Notes: a model not told the origin generated them from the letters alone. Counted from the first letter of the stretch, positions 26,235 through 36,358 are shown. The stretch: DNA of 64,000 bases from Tolypothrix bouteillei VB521301 (GCF_000760695.4 NZ_JHEG04000001.1:5160321-5224320), one strand, 5' to 3'. Numbers and translations are program-made.

Positions 26235-26639
26235 ATGGCTCAGGCTGAAAACACTGCTCAATTAACCGTAAATCCGTCTTCCTCCCATGCTGGTATGAGA
26301 TACTGGGGTAGAGTTGAGGTCATAGAAGAAGGAGAATATTACCGAATTAGCCGTGTAGAAATTAAACCCAAGCACAGTATCAAACCACAAATTCATTACC
26401 ATCGCAGCGAACATTGGGTTGTTGTTTCAGGTATTGCAAAGGTTACTTGTAATAACCAAGAAATATTACTCAATTGTAATGAGTCCACTTTTGTACCTCC
26501 TGCAACGCTTCACAAGGTGGAAAACCCTGGATCTATTCCACTGATTATTCTAGAAATTCAAAACGGAGAGTATTTGGGTGAAGATGATACCGAACGCCCT
26601 ATGGATTTAACTTTAGTTCAACCTTTAACAGAAAGTTAA
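26235..26639 (+). CDS. Single-domain cupin, mannose-6-phosphate isomerase type II-like (copy 2)
   Basis: A 134-residue paralogue of the cupin at 23667, with the same numbering of the metal site (H54, H56, H60 in HYHRSEHW) and the same GEYLGEDDTER end; differences cluster in the first 20 and last 10 residues. Ribosome-binding site is weak. The copies are in the same orientation about 2.2 kb apart, with an HTH gene and a coiled-coil gene between them, which points to an old duplication rather than a recent one. Confidence 0.9.
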   Translation: MAQAENTAQLTVNPSSSHAGMRYWGRVEVIEEGEYYRISRVEIKPKHSIKPQIHYHRSEHWVVVSGIAKVTCNNQEILLNCNESTFVPPATLHKVENPGSIPLIILEIQNGEYLGEDDTERPMDLTLVQPLTES

Positions 26640-26653
26640 TTTTTCTAATTGTG

Positions 26654-26686
26654 TGTAGAGACGCGCTGAATGAAAGCGTCTCTACA
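26654..26686 (+). terminator. Hairpin after cupin copy 2 (GTAGAGACGC palindrome)
   Basis: TGTAGAGACGC and GCGTCTCTACA make an 11-bp perfect stem with an 11-base loop, 14 bases after the cupin stop. This palindrome type is a common cyanobacterial interspersed repeat and may act as terminator. Confidence 0.6.
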
Positions 26687-26920
26687 AAGAAACTAACTGG
26701 ATATTACAAAGAAAGGCAGCCTTGCTGGAGGCAGCTATGCTGAAGGGATTCTGTCTCCTGTCCTCTGAAATAAAAATGCGCGTTGTGGGAGTAGCGCCCA
26801 CTAAAAAAAAGATGTTTTTCCAAGATGCGTAGCACGAGGAAAAACGGCGTCCTTGTTTCAATCCCCTGTCTTGAGGCAGGGGTCCTTCTGCCCTCTGCCC
26901 TCGTACTTCTGCCTTCTGAA

Positions 26921-28426
26921 TTACGTAGATGAAATGGGGAGGCTGCAATTTATTGCGCGATCGCGCCCTTGCTTTTTAGCTTGATAAAGTGCTCTATCGG
27001 CTATTGTGACTAACTCCTCAGGTAGAGTATCTGGTGTTGGTATCAAACAACTAACTCCCAAACTTAATGTTACATAACCTTCATTCGGGGATTGAGGCGA
27101 TGGTAATTTAAGTTGTTGTATTTCTGCACGCACAAGTTCCGCTACTTGCATTGCTCCTGCTAAAGTGGTGTTGGGAAGAAGAATTGCAAATTCATCTCCA
27201 CCATAACGAGCAACTAAGTCAGCAGGACGTTTTATACAACGACCGATCGTGCTGGCAACGGTTTGCAAACAGTTGTCTCCGGCTAGATGACCAAGTGCAT
27301 CGTTATAGCCTTTAAAATTATCAATATCACAGAGAATTAACGATAAAGGTAACTGTTCTCTTTGAAGCCTTCGCCATTCTTGTTCTAGAGCTTGGTCTAA
27401 TTTGCGACGATTGGCTACATGAGTTAATCCATCTAAATGAGCAAGGCGTTCTAATTCTTTATTTGCTTGTTGTAGTTGTTGATAGAGCAGTGATTGCTGA
27501 ATTGCGATCGCCAATTGGTCAGTGACAACTCCAATAAGTTGTAAGTCTGATTCCGTCCAAGGAGATGATTGATGTCTGACAATACAAAGGCTTCCCCAAA
27601 TCCGCTCGTTTAAATAAATAGGAATGGGTAAGCAAATTTTGGAATAGTGTTGGATCAAATTTAAACTATCACTTGCTTGATTCAATTTATCCAAACAAAA
27701 GGTTTGTAACTGTTCGAGTTGTGCGGCTAAAAAATTTTCTATAGGAAAAAACTCTTGTCTTTGTGCAGTTAGGGAAAATGTTGGAGGTAAATATTGTTCT
27801 ACGAGTTCCCAAGTTTCTTGGTTGGGCGAATACTGCATGATCCCAACCCAATGAGCTTCGACTAAAGTACCGATAGCTGCCACAGTTGTAGAAAAGATAG
27901 CAGGTAAATCTAAAGAATTACGGATTGCTTGAATCATTCGATTTAGAGTTTGCTCGCGCTGGTATTGAGATCGCAATGCTGCTTCTGTTTGTTGGCGCTG
28001 TAAAATCTCTCTTTCTAACTGCTGTTTTTGAGAAAGAATCATAATTTGATTGTTAACTCGTGCCAAAATTTCTTGAACTTGAAATGGTTTGGTCACATAA
28101 TCTGCTGCTCCAACCTGAAATGCTTTAGCTTTATCTAAGCCTTCACTTAAGCCGCTGAGAAAAATAATTGGAATATCTCTAGTTTGTGGATCTATTTTCA
28201 ACTTTTGACAAACTTCATATCCACTCATATCTGGCATAAGAATATCCAGCAAAATCAAGTCTGGCGGTGAGATTAAGGCTACTTCAAGCGCTGCTTGACC
28301 GCTTGTTACAGGTCTAATTTTATAACCATTTTTTCCCAGGATTTTAAATAGTAATCCTAAATTAGACGGTGTATCATCTACTACCAAAATTTCTGCTCTT
28401 AAAGTATTTTTCTTTGTATAACTCAT
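26921..28426 (-). CDS. Response regulator with GAF and GGDEF domains (diguanylate cyclase)
   Basis: A 501-residue soluble signalling protein. Receiver domain at about 10-130 with phospho-acceptor D61 (LLDILMPDMSG) and conserved K in KPF; a short coiled coil; GAF domain at about 165-310; GGDEF domain at about 330-495 with the active-site motif RYGGDEF (GGDEF 409-413). The inhibitory I-site RPAD (400-403) stands exactly five residues before it, so product inhibition by cyclic di-GMP is expected. No partner kinase is adjacent. Its product would be cyclic di-GMP, which in cyanobacteria affects motility, aggregation and light responses (family knowledge). Confidence 0.95.
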   Translation of the reverse strand: MSYTKKNTLRAEILVVDDTPSNLGLLFKILGKNGYKIRPVTSGQAALEVALISPPDLILLDILMPDMSGYEVCQKLKIDPQTRDIPIIFLSGLSEGLDKAKAFQVGAADYVTKPFQVQEILARVNNQIMILSQKQQLEREILQRQQTEAALRSQYQREQTLNRMIQAIRNSLDLPAIFSTTVAAIGTLVEAHWVGIMQYSPNQETWELVEQYLPPTFSLTAQRQEFFPIENFLAAQLEQLQTFCLDKLNQASDSLNLIQHYSKICLPIPIYLNERIWGSLCIVRHQSSPWTESDLQLIGVVTDQLAIAIQQSLLYQQLQQANKELERLAHLDGLTHVANRRKLDQALEQEWRRLQREQLPLSLILCDIDNFKGYNDALGHLAGDNCLQTVASTIGRCIKRPADLVARYGGDEFAILLPNTTLAGAMQVAELVRAEIQQLKLPSPQSPNEGYVTLSLGVSCLIPTPDTLPEELVTIADRALYQAKKQGRDRAINCSLPISST

Positions 28427-29320
28427 TGGCTAAGATGACAAAACTATAAAAACAATTTATTCATATTTCTACTTTTGCTTTATAAAAGTTAAAACAACCA
28501 TCGTATTTATGACGAAAAAATTCTCAAGCAATTAAATCTACATTATTGTGTTTAAAATCCGGAATTTTGTACTTGTAGTCATGTTGTTTCTTTTTTCAGC
28601 ACAAATACTGAAGAAAAAAATAAAGACAGATTGACCATATTCCGGATAGTTATGGAACTTTGTATAGGTAAAGTTAAAAATTGATTAACTTAAGAAAGTA
28701 TAAAAGATAAAGGATGAAGAATGGAAATTTTCAGGTTTCCCTGAATTTACTGACAAAAAAATCAAGAGATATCCTTGATTTTTTAACTACTCAATTGAAA
28801 GTAACTTCATCTTTTCAATAACAAAATATACGAAAATTTTAAGTATTATTCCACCCTTAGCTTGTATGCAAACTATCTCAATATGGTTCAGATAAGGCTC
28901 AATCCCCCCTAGCCCCCTTAAAAAGGGGGGAATTGGAATCCACTTTCCCTGTTATCCGGGTGTTTCATATTTTTTCTAGAGATCTGTACACCACCGTAGC
29001 CTTTTTAAGGTAGGCTCTTTAAGGATGAGATATTGTTAACTGAACCGTATTGCAAACTATCTCTACTTTAAATGAAAATTGCATCATCAATGAGGCGCTC
29101 TCCAGTCGGATCGAATGGACGGTTAATTAACTTTCCACCGCTCGCGATTAACTTGGATCTCTCAAATTAGGGCTTGAGATTTAATGACTCGTTGTATGTG
29201 CGTAAACTTTTGGTCAAGCAATCTACAGCAGATTGCAACAAGTGTAAGGTACAGATTGTTGTAGGGGCGCAAGACCGCCGCACCCCTACCGATGGACTTC
29301 ATTTACCTGAAAAATGCTGT
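28427..29320. other. Large non-coding gap between the GGDEF and MFS genes
   Basis: Nearly 900 bases without a supported gene. The first 450 are AT-rich (promoter side of the GGDEF gene). The rest holds a relic of the MITE-like element (28900-29000) and copy 2 of the dispersed 95-bp repeat (29225-29322), listed separately. Confidence 0.6.
28900..29000. repeat. Right-end relic of the MITE-like element found at 60.8 kb
   Basis: Contains AAAAAGGGGGGAATTGGAAT, a TTTCAT segment and TCTAGAGATCTGTACACCACCGTAGC, the last 26 bases being identical to the right end of the element at 60812-60969. The left terminal repeat is missing, so this copy is truncated. Confidence 0.75.
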
Positions 29321-29322
29321 TT
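29225..29322. repeat. Dispersed ~95-bp repeat, copy 2
   Basis: Same order of blocks as 65-160: CAGCAGATTGCAAC, AAGGTACAGATTGTTGTAGG, GGCGCAAG, a CACCCCTACC arm, ACTTCATTTACCTG and AAATGCTGT. It ends at the stop codon of the MFS gene on the other strand, so it may supply that gene's 3' end. Confidence 0.75.
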
Positions 29323-30742
29323 AAATTTTGACTTCTGAAACCAATGTAGGTTGCGACTTATTCGGTAAGACATTTCGCAGAATGTCAATAAGTGACTGGC
29401 TGCGTGGTTCTTGAACAAAAAGCAAAGGTAGTAGAGCAATTAATCGCAAAACAGCTGAAAGAGCAAACAGTCCGGGTAAACCCCCAATAATATTTAGCCC
29501 AGCTATAAAGCCACCAACAGTTGAACCCAAACCTCCACTGACACCAGCAACGGCTGCAGCAATGGCAAAATACTGAGAAGGACGATCTAAAGGAGCGACT
29601 GACATTTGAATATTGCTGCTGCACAACTCAATTGCTGCTATGGAACCACCAGTTAGCAAATGGATTGTTGGTAACAATATCCATACAGAAACTGAATCAG
29701 CACCAGCAAACAACCAAAATATTGGTGTCACTGCCATCAAAATACCAACTAATAGTAGAAGCGGACGATTCCCCATTCTGTCAGCTAGCTTCCCCCACAG
29801 TACCAACAAGATTAAGTTTGCGCCAGCTGCTAAACTGGTGTAAAGCGTAACCGTACTTAAATCCAAAGCTAAATCTCTCATCATATAAAGATTAAAGAAC
29901 GGTGTGCTCAGGTTGACTGCAAACGTCCACAAACCCAAGTACAATAATAATTTGATAAAGTTGATATCTTTAAAGATACTTGCCTTTTTAGGTTGGTTTT
30001 TCTGTTGCTCGGGCAAAGTTCTAGTATGAGTGACTTGTGGATTGACATCTTGCATCCAAAACTGACACACTAAACTTGCTATTCCAACGACGACTCCACA
30101 CAACAACATCACACCAAAACCTTGAATTGTGCCACCAGGCCAATTGGATATGCCAAATCCAAGCAGTGGTACGCACAAGAGGTTTGTTAGGCTTGCCGTA
30201 CTATTGCGAAAACCAAAATATCTGCCCCTTAATTGTTGGGGAACTAAAGCAGCCATCCAGCTAAACCAGGCTGAAGAACCTAAAGCTCCTAAAACGTTAG
30301 CGATAAAAATTATACTTAATGTCCAGGTAACCAACTGATGTTGATGGTTGTTGGAAGAACCCACCCACGCGATCCCTAACAATAGAGTCAGCCATAACAG
30401 TCTGGATGGACCAAAAATGGCTAGCACATACCAATGACGGCTCTTGGTACGGTCTGCAATAAATGCTCCTAATGGTTGTAAAAAGTTGACGAGCATGGGA
30501 ATTGAAGACAGCAAACCAATTTCCACTGGTGTTGCCCCTAATTCAAGTAGAAAGTTTACCAGCAAAACACCACTAGTAATGTTAGTAAAAATACTGGCTA
30601 AGATGCCATCTATGGTGGATGCCTTCAGGCTGGTTCTTATGGCTTGTTTAGAAATTTTTGCGCTCGCATCGGTTTTGGGTGCTCGTACCGAGCCAGGAAG
30701 AGGTTCCAGTGCTTCTAAAGTAGGAGAAGATAAATTGTTCAC
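29321..30742 (-). CDS. MFS transporter
   Basis: A 473-residue protein with about 12 membrane helices and a 45-residue hydrophilic N-terminal tail. The cytoplasmic loop LGAFIADRTKSRHWYV and the half-repeat GKLADRMGNRPLLLL carry the DR-R/G pattern of the superfamily. The insert between the halves (HTRTLPEQQKNQPKKAS) is polar. It resembles the cyanobacterial MFS group with an ITSGVLLVNFLLELGATPVEIGLL-like first helices, whose substrates are unknown. No partner gene is adjacent. Confidence 0.88.
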   Translation of the reverse strand: MNNLSSPTLEALEPLPGSVRAPKTDASAKISKQAIRTSLKASTIDGILASIFTNITSGVLLVNFLLELGATPVEIGLLSSIPMLVNFLQPLGAFIADRTKSRHWYVLAIFGPSRLLWLTLLLGIAWVGSSNNHQHQLVTWTLSIIFIANVLGALGSSAWFSWMAALVPQQLRGRYFGFRNSTASLTNLLCVPLLGFGISNWPGGTIQGFGVMLLCGVVVGIASLVCQFWMQDVNPQVTHTRTLPEQQKNQPKKASIFKDINFIKLLLYLGLWTFAVNLSTPFFNLYMMRDLALDLSTVTLYTSLAAGANLILLVLWGKLADRMGNRPLLLLVGILMAVTPIFWLFAGADSVSVWILLPTIHLLTGGSIAAIELCSSNIQMSVAPLDRPSQYFAIAAAVAGVSGGLGSTVGGFIAGLNIIGGLPGLFALSAVLRLIALLPLLFVQEPRSQSLIDILRNVLPNKSQPTLVSEVKI

Positions 30743-31304
30743 TATAAATTAAGTTATTAAGCTACGAAATTAGATGGGTAAGGACAGACCATATGAGTGC
30801 TAGAGCTTCTCAACTGAACACTAGCGTGACCGCTACAGCTAATGTAACGATCGCAAGTAGGATACGTTTCTCAATCTACCGAAACATAAAGCAAAAATAA
30901 AATTGCACCTAAGGATGAAATACTGTTTCCGATGGTTGAAGTTTGTTAAGCTTTTTTATGCAAATGAGATTCTAATGCGCCATTGAGAACCAAAATGGAA
31001 TTTTGAAACGAAGACGCAAATAATCTTTACACTTGTGGTTCAAAGAAAGTTATAGCGCAACTCGAACAACGCACGCGATCGCTACATTTTGACTCTTTAC
31101 CACCAGAGAATGTTGCATCTTTTTTATTTTTATGATGGTTAATTTGTACGTTCGTAACTCCTAATTATCAAACTCGTGTAAAGACACAATTTTGCATAAT
31201 TTTTATATAACAGAGTGATATTTATGCATAAGTTACCTTTACCTAACACTATCTAAATATACAGGTAAATAAATAGTTTAAGCAGTTCTTCATAACTTCT
31301 AATT
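30743..31304. other. Intergenic region upstream of the caspase gene
   Basis: About 560 bases between divergent genes, with no supported gene. The last 120 bases before 31305 are AT-rich (TATATAACAGAGTGATATTT and TAAATAAATAG), a likely promoter for the large gene; no strong ribosome-binding site is present. Confidence 0.45.
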
Positions 31305-34300
31305 ATGTCCAAGCACGAGTTTCAGCGTAATTTTGCCGTTATTATCGGGATTAACGATTATTCAAATGGTATACCGCCTTTAGAAACGGCTGTCCCTGAT
31401 GCTCGCGAACTTGCTAGGATTCTAGAAGATTACAAATATAGGGTGCGGTTGCTTTTAAACCAAGATGCTTCTTTAGAAGGACTCGACAAACTACTTGCTG
31501 CTTTTCACGCACGGGAGATAGTGTTTCCTGAAGAAACGATCGCTCTCAATGAGAATGACAGAATTGTATTTTACTTTGCCGGACACGGTCTTGCTTTGGA
31601 TGCATTGGAAAATAAAGAAGGTCCAGCTGGCTATCTTATACCAGCTCGAGCTCGATCCGGTAATATCAATACCTACCTGGAAATGCAGAAGTTACACGAT
31701 GCTCTGCTTGCTCTCCCTTGCAGACATTTGTTAGTTATTCTCGATTGCTGCTTTGCGGGAGCGTTTCGTTGGTCAAGTCACAGAAATGCCATGCGTTTGC
31801 CAGTTGTCTACCAAGAACGTTACGATCGCTTCATTCAAGACCGAGCTTGGCAAGTCTTAGCATCTGCGGCTCAAGATCAGAAAGCTTTAGATTTTGTTAC
31901 CTCTCGTGGAACGATAGAACATCACTCTCCTTTTGCAGCAGCACTGTTTCAAGCGTTACGAGGTGATGCCGATCTTTCTTTACCAGTTCAGGATGGTAGA
32001 CCCACAGGCGATGGGGTCATTACAGCAACAGAACTCTACTTTTATCTGCGGGAGAAATTGGAGACAACAACTCAAAAACTCCACAGCCGCCAAACTCCTG
32101 GTTTATATCACTTAGCAAAACATGACAAAGGGGAATACATTTTTCTAGTTCCCGGTCAGAAATTGAACTTACCATCTGCTCCTAAATTAGATTTCAAAAA
32201 TAATCCTTACCGAGGGCTAGAATCTTTTGATGAAGCTCACAGTGAGTTGTTTTTTGGCAGAAAGCAATTGACTCAACAATTGAGCCAGGTTGTTGGCGCT
32301 CGTCAATTAACGGTAGTATTGGGAGCCTCAGGATCTGGTAAATCCAGCCTTGTGAAAGCCGGATTATTTCCTCGTTTGCGTCAATCTACGACTCATTCGT
32401 GGCATATTCTCGACCCAATTCGCCCCGGTAGTCGCCCAATAACTGCACTTTCTCAAGTACAAAAACAGATTTCAACCACCAAAGATCGGCAATTGTCACT
32501 GCTTGCTGCTGTAAATACGTGGTGCAATACCAATCCTCAAAAGAAACTACTGCTTGTGCTCGACCAATTGGAAGAATTGGTCACTATGTGTCAGAACGAT
32601 AAGGAGCGATCGCATTTTTTGAGAGAACTCGAACAAGCACTGACCCAACCGCAGTTTCACATTGTTATAACGCTGCGTTTGGACTTTGAACCACAATTTT
32701 TAACCTCTGCTTTTCCCGGACGTTGGATGGATGCTCGGTTCACGATCCCACTCATGACTCAAAACGAGCTTCGAGAAACGATCGAAAAACCAGCAGCAGA
32801 AAAAGTGCTTTATTTTGAACCCCCACAATTAGTAGAGCAATTTATTAATGAAGTTGTACAAATGCCAGGAGCACTTCCGCTCCTTTCTTTTACTCTGAGC
32901 GAACTTTATTTAAAATATTTGAACCGTCGGGGCGACAATCGAGCTTTGACAGAAGAAGATTATCAGGATTTGGGAGGAGTTGCAGGCTCCCTGACCCGTA
33001 GAGCTACCCAAGAGTATGAAAGTTTAGTAAAAATGGACTTAAATTACGACTACACCATTCGTAAGGTCATGTTGCGAATGGTGACTGTCGATGGCGGTGC
33101 TTTGGCTCGCAGACGGGTACCTTTGCGCGAATTTGAGTATCCCAATGCTGAAGATAACAAGCGAGTTGAGCAAATTATTCAACGTTTTACCGATGCTCGA
33201 TTGATTGTCAGTGGAAAAGAAATCAATGGGGAGCCCTACATAGAACCAGCTCACGATGCTTTGGTATTGGGGTGGAATTTATTACAAAAGTGGAAAGACG
33301 ACAAGCAACAAAATGAGAGTGTCGTGCTGCGCCAGCGTCTGACACTTGCTGCAAATGATTGGTACAACAGCGATCGCAGTGACCTTAAATCCAATTATCT
33401 GTGGAACGATGACCCCCGTATTGCTGTGTTAGAAAAAGTTCTGGAATACCCTCCTCAGAAAAACTGGCTGAATCAGCTAGAAACAGAATTTGTGAAAAAG
33501 AGCCTTCAAAAAAGACAAGATGAACTTAAGGAAACTAAGGAGAATTTGCGAATCTCACAAGAACGACAGCAAATTGCTCAGGCTCGCCTATTAGCAACTC
33601 AAGCACAATTAATACAAAAAGAGGATATTAGTTTACTGCATTTAAGTATTTTACTGGCTGTTGAGTCTATGAAACGCTTCAACAAGTTGGAAATGAGGTA
33701 TCTTTTAGCAGATCAAACTCTACGCCAGGGATTGACTTTACTCCCACGTTCTATTGCTCGTATTAATAATCACAGCCAGCAGAACTATACTTGTTCAAAT
33801 TCATTAGCCTTTTGTTCTGACGGCAAACATCTGGCGATCGCTAATGATGCCATAAGACTCTTAGAAATCAAGAGCGGTCAACAAGTCACCAGTTTGGAGT
33901 ATGAAAAAGATTTAACAGTTGCTACCTTAAGCCCGGACGGCAACTATGCTGCTACTTGTTGTCAAGATGGAGTTGTCAAGATTTGGAAGTTAAAAGATCG
34001 ACAATTAATTGCACAAATAGTTCGTGCTGAACCCGTACAACATATTATTTTTAGCCCCAAGAGCCAATATATAATTATTGTGAGCGGTGGTTTTAGAGGT
34101 GTATGGCAATTGACCGATTCATTAGAAGTCATACCTGTGGGATTACCATTGGTAAAATTACCAGCTTTTTGTAGCGGTCAAGCTCCGATCTGTTTCAGTC
34201 CAGATGGTAATTATTTAGCTGAATTTGTTGAAGAGAGTCCGGGTTCTGAAGAAGGCAGAAGACAGGTTTGGAAACTTTCTAGCAGGCGGCGAATTATCAA

Positions 34301-35909
34301 CGAAACGGTGAATTTATCTTCACCATCTAGCTCTGAAGTTAATTTGGCTGTTCGCGAAAATATTGATGATATGGCATTTAGTTTGGACAGTCATTTTTTT
34401 GCTGCAACGGTGACTCTAACTGTAGTTAAAGTGTGGAGAATACCTAGTGGTAGAGAAGAGATGACCGTGGAGCACAATACATGGATTAATACTATTGCAG
34501 TGAACTTCAACGGTCAGTATATAGCGGTTGGAGACAGAAAAGGAGAAGCAATTGTTTGGGCAGTACCTTACGGTTATCAAGTCACACATATAAAAGACAA
34601 CCCGACAACTTGGTTGGGTCGTGTTGTTTTTAGTCCCGATGGAAATTATTTGGCCACTATGGGTCAGGGATTTAACAAAATTGCTAGAGTGTATCACGTT
34701 TTTTGCGGTCAAGAAGTAGCACGCCTGCTCCACGAGAACTATGTTGTCAATATCGGCTTTAGTCCAGATGGTAAATATATCGCGACTCAGGAAGATAGCA
34801 ATCCAGAAAAAGGGCATAGCGATACTGTACGTCTGTGGAAAATTGTTGATGATTTTGATGGCATAATTGCGATTGAGATTGATATGGAGAACTTTATAAA
34901 TAGCATCACCATAAGTTCTCGCGGTAAATATTTGGGAATGACTTGCAGTCAGGTTCAAGGTTTACAAGTTTATGATATGGCTCGCTATCAAAAGGTAAGC
35001 TTTATCAGTCATGAAGGAGCGCATTATGCTACCTTCAGTACAGATGAAAAATTGGTAGCTACTGTTGGTGAGGATAAAACAGTAAGACTTTGGGAACTAG
35101 CAAGTGGTGAAGAATTGCTAGCAATGGAACACAACGCACATATTATTGCGATCGCCTTTAGTCAAGACGCAAAGTTATTAACGACATTAGTTCACTTAAC
35201 AACTATATACAGAGACAATATTGAAGTTTTCATTTGTGACGTTATTGTTTGGGATATCACAACTTATCAACAAGTTTATAAATTGGAAAATAGTAAAGTT
35301 ATCAGCATAAGCCCGGATGGAAAATATTTAGTCATTCTTCCTAAAAATTCAAAATTTCCCGATAAAACTTTGTCGATAGTAAAAGTTTTAGAAAGAGAAG
35401 AAGTGACACGTATAAAACTCGATAATGATGGCTTAAGCGAATTTATCCTAAGTACAGATGGAAAATATTTAGCTGGTTTTGGTGGATTTTATGGCTCTGA
35501 CACATCCGTAGACAGTGATGGGTTTATACAAGTGTGGGACTTATCTGGTGAAGAAGTTTTACCTATTATAAAACTGGGTCGCTCCGTGACAAAAGTAGTT
35601 TTCAGCCCAGGGAGCCGCTTTTTAGCAGCAGCTGTTGGTGGTGATACTGTCAGAATCTGGGATTTGATAAGCAAACACGAAGTGTCACGTATTGAAGTTT
35701 ACGGCGGTATAAATCATATTATTTTTAGCTGGGATAGCGAACACTTAGTGACTGTTAACTGTTTGAACAAAGTTCAGGTCTGGAATTTACAACCAGAAGT
35801 TTTGATTGAAGAGGTTTGCAGTCGCTTGACTTGCAATTTAGCTTTAGAAGAGTGGGACTTGTATTTGGGGAATGAACCTTATCAAAAAATTTGCCCCAAT
35901 CTTCCATAA
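31305..35909 (+). CDS. Caspase (C14)-nSTAND NTPase-WD40 protein
   Basis: A 1534-residue three-part protein. Residues about 8-270 are a caspase-fold peptidase: NFAVIIGINDY first strand, catalytic H94 in YFAGHG and catalytic C149 in LDCCFAG. Residues about 297-700 are a STAND-type NTPase, joined by the NPYRGLESFDE linker: Walker A GASGSGKSS at 340-348 and Walker B-like LLLVLDQLEE. After a coiled-coil stretch (about 725-775) comes a long beta-propeller region (about 790-1525) with roughly 15 WD40-like blades marked by FSPDGxYLA-type strands. The plan is that of bacterial NLR-like switches: the propeller senses, the NTPase oligomerises and the protease acts. Whether it kills the cell, edits proteins or resists phage is not shown here. 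It ends 14 bases before the convergent universal-stress gene. Confidence 0.93.
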   Translation: MSKHEFQRNFAVIIGINDYSNGIPPLETAVPDARELARILEDYKYRVRLLLNQDASLEGLDKLLAAFHAREIVFPEETIALNENDRIVFYFAGHGLALDALENKEGPAGYLIPARARSGNINTYLEMQKLHDALLALPCRHLLVILDCCFAGAFRWSSHRNAMRLPVVYQERYDRFIQDRAWQVLASAAQDQKALDFVTSRGTIEHHSPFAAALFQALRGDADLSLPVQDGRPTGDGVITATELYFYLREKLETTTQKLHSRQTPGLYHLAKHDKGEYIFLVPGQKLNLPSAPKLDFKNNPYRGLESFDEAHSELFFGRKQLTQQLSQVVGARQLTVVLGASGSGKSSLVKAGLFPRLRQSTTHSWHILDPIRPGSRPITALSQVQKQISTTKDRQLSLLAAVNTWCNTNPQKKLLLVLDQLEELVTMCQNDKERSHFLRELEQALTQPQFHIVITLRLDFEPQFLTSAFPGRWMDARFTIPLMTQNELRETIEKPAAEKVLYFEPPQLVEQFINEVVQMPGALPLLSFTLSELYLKYLNRRGDNRALTEEDYQDLGGVAGSLTRRATQEYESLVKMDLNYDYTIRKVMLRMVTVDGGALARRRVPLREFEYPNAEDNKRVEQIIQRFTDARLIVSGKEINGEPYIEPAHDALVLGWNLLQKWKDDKQQNESVVLRQRLTLAANDWYNSDRSDLKSNYLWNDDPRIAVLEKVLEYPPQKNWLNQLETEFVKKSLQKRQDELKETKENLRISQERQQIAQARLLATQAQLIQKEDISLLHLSILLAVESMKRFNKLEMRYLLADQTLRQGLTLLPRSIARINNHSQQNYTCSNSLAFCSDGKHLAIANDAIRLLEIKSGQQVTSLEYEKDLTVATLSPDGNYAATCCQDGVVKIWKLKDRQLIAQIVRAEPVQHIIFSPKSQYIIIVSGGFRGVWQLTDSLEVIPVGLPLVKLPAFCSGQAPICFSPDGNYLAEFVEESPGSEEGRRQVWKLSSRRRIINETVNLSSPSSSEVNLAVRENIDDMAFSLDSHFFAATVTLTVVKVWRIPSGREEMTVEHNTWINTIAVNFNGQYIAVGDRKGEAIVWAVPYGYQVTHIKDNPTTWLGRVVFSPDGNYLATMGQGFNKIARVYHVFCGQEVARLLHENYVVNIGFSPDGKYIATQEDSNPEKGHSDTVRLWKIVDDFDGIIAIEIDMENFINSITISSRGKYLGMTCSQVQGLQVYDMARYQKVSFISHEGAHYATFSTDEKLVATVGEDKTVRLWELASGEELLAMEHNAHIIAIAFSQDAKLLTTLVHLTTIYRDNIEVFICDVIVWDITTYQQVYKLENSKVISISPDGKYLVILPKNSKFPDKTLSIVKVLEREEVTRIKLDNDGLSEFILSTDGKYLAGFGGFYGSDTSVDSDGFIQVWDLSGEEVLPIIKLGRSVTKVVFSPGSRFLAAAVGGDTVRIWDLISKHEVSRIEVYGGINHIIFSWDSEHLVTVNCLNKVQVWNLQPEVLIEEVCSRLTCNLALEEWDLYLGNEPYQKICPNLP

Positions 35910-35923
35910 ATTGAAAATAGTAT

Positions 35924-36358
35924 TTAACTGTTGAACGCCCCGCCTTGTAAAACTAAAACGGAACAAGGGGCGTTGTGTAAGACATGACTGCTGACACTCC
36001 CAAATAAAACCTCGGTAATACCCCTGAAACCTCTCCGACCGAGTACAATCAGATCTGCCTTCCAGCTTTGCGCTAAATTACAAATTGATTTTCCCGGATC
36101 TCCCACTCGGCATACGGATTCTACAGTAACTCCTTGCTCCTGTGCCTTTTCCTTGTATGCTAGAAGCAGTTCTTCACCTTCTTGAGTTTTCTCTTTAATC
36201 TCACTAGGAAAAGTGAGTTTTGAGCCAAAATCCACACAGTTGAAGATCATCAAGCTAGCTGACTCTTTTTTAGCTAATTCTAAAGCTTCCTCAAATACCA
36301 CCTGTGTTTCCGGTGCTGCATCAAGAGCCACCAAAATTTTTTTAAAACCCACAGACAA
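35924..36358 (-). CDS. Universal stress protein (UspA family)
   Basis: A 144-residue single-domain USP. KKILVALDAAPET at the start and the ATP-binding loop GRRGFRGITEVLFGSVSSHVL (G-x2-G-x9-G-S type) are present, so it is probably the ATP-binding class. It acts in the cytoplasm in stress or starvation responses by family knowledge; partner unknown. AGG followed by TTGT lies just before the ATG at 36358. Confidence 0.93.
   Translation of the reverse strand: MSVGFKKILVALDAAPETQVVFEEALELAKKESASLMIFNCVDFGSKLTFPSEIKEKTQEGEELLLAYKEKAQEQGVTVESVCRVGDPGKSICNLAQSWKADLIVLGRRGFRGITEVLFGSVSSHVLHNAPCSVLVLQGGAFNS

Noticed and set aside
26840..26890. GTTTCAATCCCCTG, which resembles the start of cyanobacterial CRISPR repeats
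   Set aside because: Single copy followed by a GC-rich hairpin (CCCCTG/CAGGGG); no repeated unit, so no array.
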